Assembly (NCBI GenBank): GCA_963725065.1
Contig: CAVRXD010000008.1
Location: 62,001-126,000 of the forward strand
From: VAZQ01 sp963725065
GTDB taxonomy: Bacteria; Pseudomonadota; Alphaproteobacteria; Rhizobiales; Xanthobacteraceae
Length of the DNA: 64,000 bases
Reading direction: 5' to 3'
Position 1 is the first letter of the stretch. Each line of letters opens with the position of its first letter. Below the pieces are notes generated by a model. The model did no database searches, had not been told where the DNA came from, and saw only the letters and a program-made list of their open reading frames with translations. Shown here one piece after another: positions 37,670 to 46,990 of this stretch. A program made the position numbers and the translations under genes.

Positions 37670-40297
37670 ATGAATGTCCAGGCAGCGCCTGACACGACCT
37701 TCTCGCTTCCCGAGCCATTCCTGCAGTGGTTCGCGAGCCGAGGCTGGGCGCCGCGCGAGCATCAGCTCGAACTCTTGGCGAAAGCCCGTGCCGGCCGCTC
37801 GGTGCTGCTGATCGCGCCCACGGGCGCAGGCAAGACGCTCGCGGGATTCCTGCCGAGCCTGGTGGAATTGAGCAACGCCGCTTGCGGACCTGAAACGGCT
37901 TCCTTGCCCGGCACCGTCTCGTCTCTGCCTCGCACCGGGGAAGGGCAGGGTGCCGCCGCGAACATCGGAGGAGAGCGCTCCGCAAGGCTTATCTCCACCG
38001 GGCGCGGCATCCGCCGAGATGGCGGGCTCCACACCCTCTATATCTCACCTCTCAAGGCCCTCGCGGTCGACATCGCACGCAACCTGGAGCGGCCAGTTGC
38101 CGAGATGGGACTGCCAATCCGGATCGAGACTCGCACCGGCGACACGCCCTCCTCGAAGCGCCAGCGGCAGCGTCGCGACCCGCCGCAAATTCTGCTCACG
38201 ACACCCGAGCAGCTTGCGCTGGTCCTGGCCTCGCCCGATGCGCCCTATCTCTTCGGGTCGCTCAAGCGGATCGTGCTGGACGAGTTGCATGCGCTGGTGA
38301 CATCGAAACGGGGCGATCTGCTCTCCCTTGGATTGGCGCGACTGTTCATGCTCGCTCCCGATCTCACCAGCGTCGGACTGTCCGCGACGGTGGCTGAGCC
38401 GGACGATCTGCGCCGCTTTCTCGTTCCACAGCGCGGTCACGGCGCGGCCCTGGCCGATCTTGTGGTGGCGCAAGGGGGTGCGGCACCTCGTGTCAGCATG
38501 CTCGACACGGCCGAGCGCCTTCCCTGGGCCGGGCATTCCGCCCGGCACGCGATCAGCGAGGTCTACCAACTGATCAAGGAGCACAATACCGCGCTCATTT
38601 TCGTCAATACGCGGAGCCAGGCCGAGCGCATTTTCCAGGAACTGTGGCGCATCAACGACGATGGACTCGCGATCGCGCTTCATCACGGCTCCCTCGATGT
38701 GACGCAGCGCCGAAAAGTCGAAGCGGCGATGGCGGCGGGTCGTCTGCGTGCGGTCGTTGCGACATCATCCCTTGATCTTGGCGTCGACTGGGGCGACATC
38801 GATCTCGTCGTCAATGTCGGCGCGCCCAAAGGCGCCTCTCGTCTCCTGCAGCGCATCGGCCGCGCCAATCACCGCATGGATGAGCCCTCGAAAGGCGTGC
38901 TCATTCCGGCGAACCGCTTCGAAGTGCTCGAATGCACCGCGGCGCTCAGCGCCATCGCCGCGGGCGCGCAGGACACACCGCCGGCGCGTACCGGGGCGCT
39001 CGACGTGCTCGCGCAGCACGTGCTCGGCTCGGCCTGCGGACAACCCTTCCTCGCGGAGGAGCTTTATGCCGAGGTGAAGAGCGCCGCGCCCTATGCCGGT
39101 CTCGCGCGCGCGGATTTCGACGCCGTCCTCGAGTTCGTCGCAACCGGCGGCTACGCGCTGAAAGCCTACGAGCGCTTTGCCAAGATCAAGCAGGACCCGC
39201 AGGGCCGCTGGCGCATCAGCCACCCGATGATCGCGCAGCGCTACCGTATGAATGTCGGCACCATCGTGGAGGCCGATATGCTCAAAGTGCGGCTCGTTCG
39301 CTCGCGCGCCTCGAAGATGATCCGACGCGGCGGGAGGATTCTGGGAGAGGTGGAGGAGTATTTCATAGAGACCCTGGTACCCGGCGATACGTTTGTCTTT
39401 GCGGGCGAAATCTTGAAGTACGAGGCGTTGGTCGAGGACGAAGTCTATGTCTCGCGAGCCTCGGCGGAAGATCCGAAGGTGCCCTCCTACGAGGGCGGAA
39501 AATTCCCGCTCTCGACGTATCTCGCCGATCGCGTGCGAAAGATCGTTTCGGATCGTGATGAATGGCGGCCGCTGCCGGACCAGGTCCGCGAGTGGTTGGA
39601 AATTCAGGAATGGCGGTCGCTGGTGCCGGGGCCGCGGCAGCTGCTGATCGAAACCTTCCCGCGCGGCGACAGGCATTACCTTCTCTGCTATCCGTTCGAA
39701 GGGCGGCTTGCGCACCAGACGCTCGGTATGCTGCTCACGCGCCGGCTCGAGCGCGCGCGCCTTCGTCCGCTGGGATTCGTAGCCAACGAATACGCGCTGG
39801 CGGTGTGGGGTCTCGGGGATGTCGCGCGAGACATCGAGCGCGGCGAGTTATCGCTGGCGACCTTGTTCGACGAGGACATGCTCGGCGACGATCTTGAAGC
39901 CTGGCTGGCCGAGTCGGCGCTGATGAAGCGTACGTTCCGCACCTGTGCGATCATCGCGGGGCTGATCGAACGCCGCTTTCCCGGCAAGGAGAAGTCGCGC
40001 CGGGAGGTCACGATCTCGACCGATCTCGTCTACGACGTGCTCCGCCGCCATCAGCCCGACCACATCCTCCTGCGCGCCGCGCGCGCCGACGCAGCCACTG
40101 GTCTCCTCGACATTCGGCGTCTGGGCGATATGCTCGCACGCATCAAGGGCCGAATCATTCACCGGGCGCTTGATCACGTCTCGCCTCTAGCGGTCCCGGT
40201 CATGCTTGAAATCGGCCGCGAGTCCATCTCCGGTGAGGCGTCCGAGGCGCTGCTGGCGGAAGCTGAGGCGGAACTCGTGAAGGAGGCAATGCAGTGA
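37670..40297 (+). CDS. Ligase-associated DEXH-box helicase, Lhr-like
   Basis: An 875-residue superfamily 2 helicase. Motif I is APTGAGKTLAGFLPS, motif II DELHAL, motif III SATVAE and motif VI QRIGRANHR. The winged-helix and Lhr-specific C-terminal regions follow. It acts on DNA with the ligase-associated exonuclease and PdeM. Between motif I and motif Ia (about residues 65-115) is a Ser/Gly/Arg-rich stretch that the family lacks, suggesting an in-frame repeat insertion (listed separately). The start ATG is set where the amphipathic FLQWFASRGWAPREHQ Q-motif region begins. Confidence 0.93.
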   Translation: MNVQAAPDTTFSLPEPFLQWFASRGWAPREHQLELLAKARAGRSVLLIAPTGAGKTLAGFLPSLVELSNAACGPETASLPGTVSSLPRTGEGQGAAANIGGERSARLISTGRGIRRDGGLHTLYISPLKALAVDIARNLERPVAEMGLPIRIETRTGDTPSSKRQRQRRDPPQILLTTPEQLALVLASPDAPYLFGSLKRIVLDELHALVTSKRGDLLSLGLARLFMLAPDLTSVGLSATVAEPDDLRRFLVPQRGHGAALADLVVAQGGAAPRVSMLDTAERLPWAGHSARHAISEVYQLIKEHNTALIFVNTRSQAERIFQELWRINDDGLAIALHHGSLDVTQRRKVEAAMAAGRLRAVVATSSLDLGVDWGDIDLVVNVGAPKGASRLLQRIGRANHRMDEPSKGVLIPANRFEVLECTAALSAIAAGAQDTPPARTGALDVLAQHVLGSACGQPFLAEELYAEVKSAAPYAGLARADFDAVLEFVATGGYALKAYERFAKIKQDPQGRWRISHPMIAQRYRMNVGTIVEADMLKVRLVRSRASKMIRRGGRILGEVEEYFIETLVPGDTFVFAGEILKYEALVEDEVYVSRASAEDPKVPSYEGGKFPLSTYLADRVRKIVSDRDEWRPLPDQVREWLEIQEWRSLVPGPRQLLIETFPRGDRHYLLCYPFEGRLAHQTLGMLLTRRLERARLRPLGFVANEYALAVWGLGDVARDIERGELSLATLFDEDMLGDDLEAWLAESALMKRTFRTCAIIAGLIERRFPGKEKSRREVTISTDLVYDVLRRHQPDHILLRAARADAATGLLDIRRLGDMLARIKGRIIHRALDHVSPLAVPVMLEIGRESISGEASEALLAEAEAELVKEAMQ
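37880..38022 (+). repeat. Probable in-frame repeat insertion inside the helicase gene
   Basis: Between the motif I helix and the LHTLYISPL strand the helicase has about 48 extra residues with no helicase character (ETASLPGTVSSLPRTGEG, then ERSARLISTGRG). The DNA contains TGCCTCGCACCGGGGAAGGGCA, whose arms pair imperfectly, like the short GC palindromes scattered through alphaproteobacterial genomes. The reading frame is kept, so the protein remains full length. Boundaries are approximate. Confidence 0.45.
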
Positions 40298-40391
40298 TCA
40301 TGGGAGTGGCGCGCTGAACGCACATTCCGTTTCCCGCGCTTCGCCTGCTTCCGGCCGACAGGCAGCGACAGCAGAAATTACCATTGCTGAC

Positions 40392-41039
40392 GTGACGGTC
40401 GCGATGAATTGCGATGGCGCGCTGTATTGGCCCGACGAACGTGTTCTCGTCGTCTCCGATCTGCATCTGGAGAAAGGTTCGAGCTTTGCCACGCGTGGCG
40501 TGCTGCTACCGCCTTATGATACCGCAGCGACCCTGGAGCGAATAGCGTTCGCAATTGCTCGCTTGGCTCCGCGTGTGGTGATAGCGCTCGGCGACAGCTT
40601 TCATGACGGCAAGGGCGCCGCCCGCATCGCGCCCACCGATCGCGCGGCGCTCGCGGGGCTGCAACGCGGGCGCGATTGGATCTGGATCGCCGGAAATCAC
40701 GACCCCGATCCGGCCGACGGTATCGGCGGCAGCTTTGGCGGTGCGCTCGCGGTCGGCGCGTTGGTTTTTCGCCATGAACCAACCGGTGCCAAGGGTGAGA
40801 TTGCCGGTCACCTCCATCCCGTGGCCCGCGTGGCCGGACGCGGTCGCACCGTGAGCCGCCGCTGCTTCGCGAGCGACGGGGTAACGTTGCTCATGCCGGC
40901 CTACGGGGCCTTTGCCGGCGGTCTCAACGTGCGGCATCGCGCATTTGCGGGCGTCTTCGGGACACCGGCGTTCACCGTGCACTTGTTGGGCGAGGAGCGG
41001 CTCTATGCGCTCAACGCAACCCGCTGCGCGGCGGATTGA
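40392..41039 (+). CDS. pdeM: Ligase-associated DNA damage response endonuclease PdeM
   Basis: A 215-residue calcineurin-type metallophosphoesterase. Metal-binding motifs run in order: SDLHLEKG, GDSFHD, GNHDP and GHLHP. This matches PdeM, the phosphoesterase of the ligase-associated repair set. The GTG at 40392 is the first standard in-frame start, but coding-looking sequence (AEITIADVTV) continues upstream through CTG codons without a stop to near the helicase end. The true N-terminus may therefore be about 25 residues longer. It follows the helicase and is likely cotranscribed with it. Confidence 0.9.
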   Translation: MTVAMNCDGALYWPDERVLVVSDLHLEKGSSFATRGVLLPPYDTAATLERIAFAIARLAPRVVIALGDSFHDGKGAARIAPTDRAALAGLQRGRDWIWIAGNHDPDPADGIGGSFGGALAVGALVFRHEPTGAKGEIAGHLHPVARVAGRGRTVSRRCFASDGVTLLMPAYGAFAGGLNVRHRAFAGVFGTPAFTVHLLGEERLYALNATRCAAD

Positions 41040-41242
41040 GCGTCGGGTCGCCGGGCTCGCGTCCGGGGCCGCGAAAAGCGCCAGCTCGGTATCGCCGCCG
41101 GCAGGAAATCCATCTTTCGCACTCGGCATCTACCTGGTCACTCGCACGGGGAGGCCACGGCGAGAGCGAGAGAAGCTGGTGCCGGGTTCGCGGCCCGTGC
41201 CGGCCATCGCCAGGAGGATGTCATGAGATTGTCGAAGACGTC

Positions 41243-42028
41243 TCAATCGCGCCTGAACACGATCGACGCGAACCAACCGGTTGCAATTGCCATCATTGCC
41301 GTGGCAAGGCCGTAGAGCAGACCGTGATCGCGCGCGGCATTGGTGACAACCTGCTCGAAGCCAGATTTGTAGACCTCGAACGGTGCGGGTGCGCGGGCGA
41401 TCTGCGCACCATCGGCGAAAAGCCTCACGTCCACCTCGTAGGTGCCGACGGGCACCTCGGCCGGCAACGGTATCGATGCCCGGAACAGGGCCGGCGTGAG
41501 GAAGGTCACGTCGTTCGATGCCTCGCGATAGAGTCCCTGACCGGTCTTGATCTTGATGAATGCCAACCGAAATGGATCATCGCTGGAGGCATCGGCGATA
41601 TTGACGCTGGCACGTTGCGGCAACGGGATGTTGTCGAGGCCGAGTTGCAGACGACGTAACGTCTCGGCGTTGGTAATGGCGTCCAGCGGCCGGTTCGACA
41701 ACACGGCGAGGTAGGCGGGCGCATTCTCCAGCACACGCGAGTCGGCATTGATCCAGATTCCAAGCGCCCGCGCTTTGCGAAAAGTGACGACATTCTGCCG
41801 CGGCCCGGTGACGGTGACGATGATGTCGTAGCCGCCCCGCCGCGGGCGGGATGTTCCGTCCTGCTCGATGCCACCGAACAGCACAAGTTCCTCGCCGGTG
41901 AAATTCGACGTCACCATCACGCGGTGGTTGGATAACGAGGCGATCAGCCGCTCGCCCGCGGCCGGAACGACGGAAAACGTTAGCGCTCCGAGCGCCGCGG
42001 CGGCTGCGAATAGTGAGTGCCGCGTCAT
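41243..42028 (-). CDS. TIGR02186 family membrane-anchored periplasmic protein
   Basis: A 261-residue protein. A cleavable signal peptide (LFAAAAALGALTFSVVPAAG-E) precedes a beta-rich periplasmic domain. It contains LSNHRVMVTSNFTGEELVLFG and YDIIVTVTGPRQNVVTFRKARALGIWIN, and a C-terminal helix (LLYGLATAMMAIATGWFASIVF) anchors it. It matches the alphaproteobacterial TIGR02186 family of unknown function, which is regularly paired with a TSUP permease. Here its start overlaps the stop of the TSUP gene upstream (ATGA), supporting a joint function at the inner membrane. Confidence 0.9.
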   Translation of the reverse strand: MTRHSLFAAAAALGALTFSVVPAAGERLIASLSNHRVMVTSNFTGEELVLFGGIEQDGTSRPRRGGYDIIVTVTGPRQNVVTFRKARALGIWINADSRVLENAPAYLAVLSNRPLDAITNAETLRRLQLGLDNIPLPQRASVNIADASSDDPFRLAFIKIKTGQGLYREASNDVTFLTPALFRASIPLPAEVPVGTYEVDVRLFADGAQIARAPAPFEVYKSGFEQVVTNAARDHGLLYGLATAMMAIATGWFASIVFRRD

Positions 42029-42951
42029 GGGTCAGTGTCCAGCACGCGGATGGAATAGAGATTGTCCGGCGGCAATATGAGGTCGAGCGCAAAGCGAATG
42101 CCGACCGCGAGCACGAGCAGACCCAGCAGAAGGCGGAGCCGTTCGCCGCGCATTTTTTGCCCGGCGCGCGCGCCGAATTGTGCGCCGGTCACGCCGCCAA
42201 CCATGAGAAGGAGAGCCAGCAGCGCATCAACGAGGTGGTTGGTAGCTGCGTGCATGACCGTAGCCGATGCCATGGTGATGAGCGTGAGCACCATGGATGT
42301 CCCGATCACGGTGGCCGTCGGCACTCGCAACACATAGATCAGCAGGGGTACCAGCAGAAACCCGCCGCCAATGCCCATAACCGCGCCGATGAAGCCCATC
42401 GTGAAGCCGATGCCCCATACCGGGATCGTGGAGACATAGATACGCGAGCGTTTGAAGCGCAATTTGAAGGGTAGGCCATGGATCCAGGTGTGGCTGCCGG
42501 GTCGGCGGAGCTCGACCGGTTTGCCCTGTCGCGCGCGCAGGATCGCGCGCACGCTCTCGATCACCATCAACGCGCCCACGATGCCGAGGAGGAGCACGTA
42601 GGAAATACCAATGGTGATGTCGAGTTGACCCAGGGCCCGCAGCGTTGTGAATAGCCAGACACCGAAGGCGGTGCCGATTATTCCCCCCGCGAGCAGCATG
42701 GAGGCGAGCGCGAGATCGATCGTCCGGCGGCGCCAGTAGCTGATCGCGCCGGACATGGACGACGCGGCGATGTGGCTGCTCACGGTCGCCACCGCGACTG
42801 CCGGGGAGATGCCGAGGAAGATCAGGAGCGGCGTCATCAGGAACCCGCCGCCGATGCCGAACATGCCGGAAATGAATCCGACGGCGAGCCCCATCGCAAG
42901 AATGACGAACACGTTGACCGGCAGGTCTGCGATCGGAAGGTAGATCTGCAA
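42025..42951 (-). CDS. TSUP/TauE-SafE family permease paired with the TIGR02186 protein
   Basis: A 308-residue permease when the TTG complementary to 42949-42951 is used (LQIYLPIADLPVNVFVILAMG). The frame stays open to 43119, but the added sequence is not membrane- or family-like. Two TSUP glycine motifs are visible (GFISGMFGIGGGFLMTPLLI and GFIGAVMGIGGGFLLVPLLI), each opening one of the two inverted halves. Family members move sulfite or organosulfonates. Overlap with the TIGR02186 gene indicates coupled translation. Confidence 0.9.
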   Translation of the reverse strand: MQIYLPIADLPVNVFVILAMGLAVGFISGMFGIGGGFLMTPLLIFLGISPAVAVATVSSHIAASSMSGAISYWRRRTIDLALASMLLAGGIIGTAFGVWLFTTLRALGQLDITIGISYVLLLGIVGALMVIESVRAILRARQGKPVELRRPGSHTWIHGLPFKLRFKRSRIYVSTIPVWGIGFTMGFIGAVMGIGGGFLLVPLLIYVLRVPTATVIGTSMVLTLITMASATVMHAATNHLVDALLALLLMVGGVTGAQFGARAGQKMRGERLRLLLGLLVLAVGIRFALDLILPPDNLYSIRVLDTDP

Positions 42952-43223
42952 GCGCGCGGTCCCAGGCTCGAGTCTCAAATATTCGCAGAACCGGTGCCAC
43001 CGGTGTTGCGAAAAGTCGAGTGAGTCTCGACCGAATTCGCGGGCGCAACCATTGAATGGCTGTCTGACGAAATCGGCGCAGGCAGGAGCCGGGGGAGCCA
43101 CTTGCGCTGATCGCGGCAAGAGGGCGCGGCCGGCAGATGCCCCGCGAAATGGGCCCAGGACTCAGCAGGCAGGTGAGCGCATTCTACCCATGTTCATCAC
43201 GAGCGCTACGCCTTCGCCCGCCT

Positions 43224-45120
43224 TTATTGTGTGCGACGCGAGGGACCAAGATCGAGCGTGGGTCCGGCCACGGGGAGCTTGCGCCGGGCGGGCGCAGTGA
43301 CCGCGGGTGCGAGCCCGCTGGTCGGGTTATCCCAGCGCTCGGGGGACATCTGTGCCTCGAGCAGTTGCTCAAGCGTCCAGCCCGGCATGACAGGGCCCGG
43401 GGAGGGCGTCGCGATGATCGCGCCGTCGACGTACCTGAACAGGTCCAACTGCCGGCGTGCGGGCAAGAGCACGGCAAAGCCTCGCGCGTGGTCACCGGCG
43501 GGCACCGGACCCGCGGCCGTGCCCAGCACAGGTGCAGGGAGGATATCGTTGGTCGACGTGGCGGCGCTTCGATGCGGCGCGCTCACGTCCGCCTCGTCGG
43601 AAGAAGGCAGCAGGAACCCCATCCCCTGCAGGGCAAAAAGCGCCGTGATTATGATCATGCCGCCGATCAAGGCTCCTGTCCTGCCGATCCGCCTGGCGGG
43701 TTGATCGTCGGAAGCGGACGTCAATCGGGGCGGGCACGCTCTGCGTGGGCCCGCTTCGACTTTCCTTCTGCGCGGCTCGGCGAGCCGCGGCGATGAAGGT
43801 CGATGTGCCGCCGCTATCTTCAACGATGGGCGGTCGCGCGCGCGTAAGGGCGGGGTCCGGCGTGAAGCTGCGATCTGGAGACGGATCTGGATTTGGATCA
43901 CCGACCGCGCCGGAACCGGTTTCCGGCTGACGATCGGGCTGGACATTGGTGTCAGCCGGATCGTGGTCAATCGTGGGCTGCTCCGGCCGCGTGGCGCGTT
44001 CTGCGGGCACCAAGGATGCTGGCGGCGCGGTGGGCATGGCCATTGAAGGCACGACCGTCCCTGCCGGCGGCGGAGTGTCCGGCAGCTGTGAGGGCTGGCC
44101 TCGCAGGTCCGCCTCGATCGTGACCAGCCGATCAACGACATGCGCCAGCGTGCCATGAGCGACCTCGAGCGAATCCTCGATCTGCTCGTCCGTTTGCCTG
44201 AGGTCGGCAACATGGCGGGCCAGCGCCTCGACCGCGGGTGAGGGCGCGGCTTCGCCGGCGCGGGCCGGCGCATGCCAGCGTTCGACGTGGGTGAGCAGCT
44301 CCGCCAGCGCCCTTTCGATTGTTGAGAGTTGATCGAGACGGACATCGCAGGCGTCGAGCTTCTCGACCAGTCTGGCGACGAGGCTCTCCGGGCATGCCGG
44401 CGCGGCGGAGCGTTCGGAGGCGAGGTCTATCCGTTCGATGCGGTCGATCAAACGCTCGATCAGCGCCTTCAACTCGACGGGCACATTGGGGCCGTTTCGC
44501 TCGCGCGCCTGGAGCTGGTCAACAAGCATGGCGACCCGGCCCTCGAGCATGGACAGGATCCTGCCGTCGGCGCGCCTCTGCGCGTCATCCAGCTTGGCGC
44601 CGAGGGCGCGGACTTCTTCCGACAGTTTCGCCAGCGCCTCCGGCGACGCGGCCTGGGCGGCGATGCTGCGCATCGCGACAACGGCGCTTCCAAGCTGCTC
44701 GAGGACCGCTGGGTCCCAAGCGCCCGCGATAATCTCAATCTTGCGCGAGGCCTGCTGCACCACGCGCGCCATGTCGAGGAGGCTTTCAGCCGGCCTTAAG
44801 ACGCATAATGCATCGCGAATTTCGGTGAGACGGCGCTCGATCGACGCAACCGCGGCTGCGGCGTTGCCGGTACCGCGGCTTTCGTCCGCGCGCTCGGCCA
44901 GCTCGTTTATTTCACCTTGAAGGGCCTCGATGTCGCTCCGCGGCGCGGCATCGTCCAGTAGTAAACGAATCTCGGCGAGATCACCGCGCAACGTATCGAC
45001 AGCCGCAGGATTGGGGACGTCGGCGCGATGCCGGCAGTTATCCTCACGGCTGGGATTGGACGGTTCGCGGCCCCCTGGCCGCCCGACCCCTGCACACTGC
45101 CACGGAACACCAGATTTCAT
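43224..45120 (-). pseudogene. Coiled-coil membrane protein with MKSGVPW start, related to SEL1/localisation-factor proteins (one frame break)
   Basis: The start MKSGVPW resembles the MKPGVPW start of large coiled-coil, single-pass localisation-factor-like proteins of Hyphomicrobiales. Residues to about 340 are acidic/alanine-rich coiled coil (for example LTEIRDALCVLRPAESLLDMARVVQQ). A Pro/Thr-rich segment and the typical STFIAAARRAAQ precede the membrane helix (GALIGGMIIITALFALQG). The helix and periplasmic tail are in the +1 frame relative to the N-terminal part, with the switch somewhere in 43640-43790. The expected SEL1-repeat/peptidoglycan-binding C-terminus is missing: the tail ends soon after WTLEQLLEAQ. 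It is either an inherently short relative or a decaying copy. Confidence 0.6.
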
Positions 45121-45476
45121 TTGCCGCATCCGCGTGTTGGACAGGGTGCAGCGAAGCCCAAATGGCCGTTATGAAGCCGGCAAACGTCGATCGACAGTGG
45201 ATGGCGGCCCTGATCCCCAGTGCAGTTTTTGCCGTCCGGGTAAAGATGCGGTTAAGACCTGCGGACATGCCGCCAGTTCGCGGGATAAAGGCACCATGAT
45301 GGCCCGGCCCGAAAACCCCAACGCCGTCGCTCAAGCTGTGCCCTTCGATGCCGATCAAGCGCGCAGGCCGGGTCCCGGGCCATGCGGCAGCGAGGGCTCT
45401 CCAAACATCGGCATTTCGCTCCGCCAGGCCGCGGCGTGCGCTATGATCAGGCGAGCGGGGAGGACATGAGGTCGAC
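45121..45476. other. Divergent intergenic region, no recognised feature
   Basis: This 356-base gap lies between the divergent MKSGVPW and GFA genes. Short open frames exist on both strands, but none shows a domain, a good ribosome-binding site or a family-like start. No repeat or convincing promoter was found. Confidence 0.5.
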
Positions 45477-45944
45477 ATGGCTGGTCGGGATGACGTGCGC
45501 CTCGCCGGAGGATGTCAATGCGGCTGCGTGCGCTATGAACTCTCCGGCGCACCCGACCATGTGAGTGTTTGTCACTGCCGCATGTGCCAGAAGGCTTCCG
45601 GGGGACCGATCATGGCATTCGCGCGGGTCAGGAATGGCGCCTTGAGCTGGACGCGGGGTCAGCCGGCTTCGTTCCGCTCTTCCAGCCTGGTCGAGCGTCA
45701 ATTCTGCGCAGCCTGTGGCACCCCGCTGACCTACAACTTGATCGAAGGGCCTAACATCAGCGTCACCATCGGAAGTCTGGATGATCCCGAGGCGGCGCGA
45801 CCCGTGCTGCAATACAGCTTCGAGCATACGTTATCGTGGTTCTCGACGATCACGACATTGCCGGGCAAGCGCACCGAAGAATTCATCACTCCGGATCTTG
45901 CCGCGCGTTTCGTCGGCTACCAACACCCCGACCACGACACCTGA
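45477..45944 (+). CDS. GFA-family (glutathione-dependent formaldehyde-activating-like) zinc protein
   Basis: A 155-residue protein with the three cysteine groups of the GFA/CENP-V fold: GGCQCGCVRYEL, CHCRMCQKASGG and FCAACGTPLTYN. The C-terminal part with NISVTIGSLDDPE and SWF is also typical. The family is named after an enzyme that condenses glutathione and formaldehyde, but most members have no proven activity. The gene is single and convergent with the YeiH-type permease. Confidence 0.92.
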   Translation: MAGRDDVRLAGGCQCGCVRYELSGAPDHVSVCHCRMCQKASGGPIMAFARVRNGALSWTRGQPASFRSSSLVERQFCAACGTPLTYNLIEGPNISVTIGSLDDPEAARPVLQYSFEHTLSWFSTITTLPGKRTEEFITPDLAARFVGYQHPDHDT

Positions 45945-45958
45945 GTCCGCGTGCCATT

Positions 45959-45978
45959 CGCCCGCACGAAGCCGGGCG
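45959..45978. terminator. Possible bidirectional terminator hairpin
   Basis: CGCCCG (45959-45964) and CGGGCG (45973-45978) form a six-base stem with an eight-base loop exactly between the convergent GFA and YeiH-type stop codons. No long T-run is present on either side, so efficiency is doubtful. Confidence 0.3.
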
Positions 45979-45979
45979 T

Positions 45980-46990
45980 TCACCGCAGCATAATCAGTCC
46001 CCCGGTCACGACGAGCAGGATGACGAGTGTCGTCCCGATCACCGTCGCGACATGACGCCAGCCGAGGGCAGCAATGGCGGTCAAGGATGTCCCAAGGCCG
46101 AGCGCCGAGATCGCGATCAACAGGCCCCAGGTCGATGCCTCGATTAAAGGAGCTTTGACTTGGGCGAATATCGCGGCAAAGCCGGGGAATGCGGGCGCGA
46201 CGCTGTTCAGCACGCACAGGGCCACGAAGACGAGAGCGAACATGGGAATCGGAATCTTGCCGGCCGTCGCCATTGCCCGGCGTGCGAACAACCAGCCGAT
46301 CACGAGCACAACGGGCAGCATCAAGAAAACGCGGAACAGCTTGACAATGACGGCAGTATTGCCGGCTGTCTCCGACACCGCGTATCCCGCACCGACCACC
46401 TGCGCCACATCGTGGATCGTCGCTCCCAGCATGACGCCCGTGGTTTGCGGATCGAACCCAAGCAGGACGCAGGCGAGCGGATAAAGCACCATTGCCACCG
46501 TCGACAATGCATTGACGGCCACGACGACGAAGGCAACGTCGGTCTCTTTGCCTTTATAGTCCGGCAAGACGATCGAGGTGGCGAGAGTGGCGGATGCTCC
46601 GCATACCGCGGTTCCCGCCCCAGCCAATGCCCCATAGGCCTGCTCCAACCGGAAGACGCGCGCGAGCAGGAAACCGGCCGTCAACGTCACTCCCATGGAG
46701 ACGATGACCAAGACGGCTGTCATCAGGCCTAGCGCCGCGATCTCCCCGAGCGCTACGCGCAGACCGAGCAGTGCCACCGCCCACCGCAGAAGGGTCTTCA
46801 GGCAGAATACGATTCCGGGCTGGAAAGATGACCTTCGCGCCAGAGGATTGAGGGCGATGCCGATGACCAGTGCGATCACCATGGCGGGTATCGGCGCGAC
46901 GCCAGCGAGGAGCGGAGCGGCCAGCACCGCGCTAACTGCGACGAACGCCGACAGCAGCAGGCCGGGCACGACGCGACGGACGTTCGCCAT
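45980..46990 (-). CDS. YeiH/UPF0324-family putative sulfate exporter
   Basis: A 336-residue membrane protein with about ten helices, from the ATG at 46990 (MANVRRVVPGLLLS). Typical family segments are IPAMVIALVIGIALNP, GIVFCLKTLLRWAVALLGLRV, AGAGTAVCGASA and LGATIHDVAQVVGAGYAVSE. Members are annotated as sulfate/taurine exporters, but few have been tested. It is convergent with the GFA gene and divergent from the acyl-CoA dehydrogenase. Confidence 0.9.
   Translation of the reverse strand: MANVRRVVPGLLLSAFVAVSAVLAAPLLAGVAPIPAMVIALVIGIALNPLARRSSFQPGIVFCLKTLLRWAVALLGLRVALGEIAALGLMTAVLVIVSMGVTLTAGFLLARVFRLEQAYGALAGAGTAVCGASATLATSIVLPDYKGKETDVAFVVVAVNALSTVAMVLYPLACVLLGFDPQTTGVMLGATIHDVAQVVGAGYAVSETAGNTAVIVKLFRVFLMLPVVLVIGWLFARRAMATAGKIPIPMFALVFVALCVLNSVAPAFPGFAAIFAQVKAPLIEASTWGLLIAISALGLGTSLTAIAALGWRHVATVIGTTLVILLVVTGGLIMLR

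Noticed and set aside
41213..41315. AGGAGG followed by ATG at 41218 or 41223 as a small gene
   Set aside because: The frame from 41223 runs only about 30 codons, overlaps the end of the TIGR02186 gene on the other strand and has no recognisable character. Chance occurrence is likelier.
42952..43119. N-terminal extension of the TSUP permease to 43119
   Set aside because: The added 56 residues are not membrane-like and not expected in the family; the TTG at 42951 begins at the usual family N-terminus.
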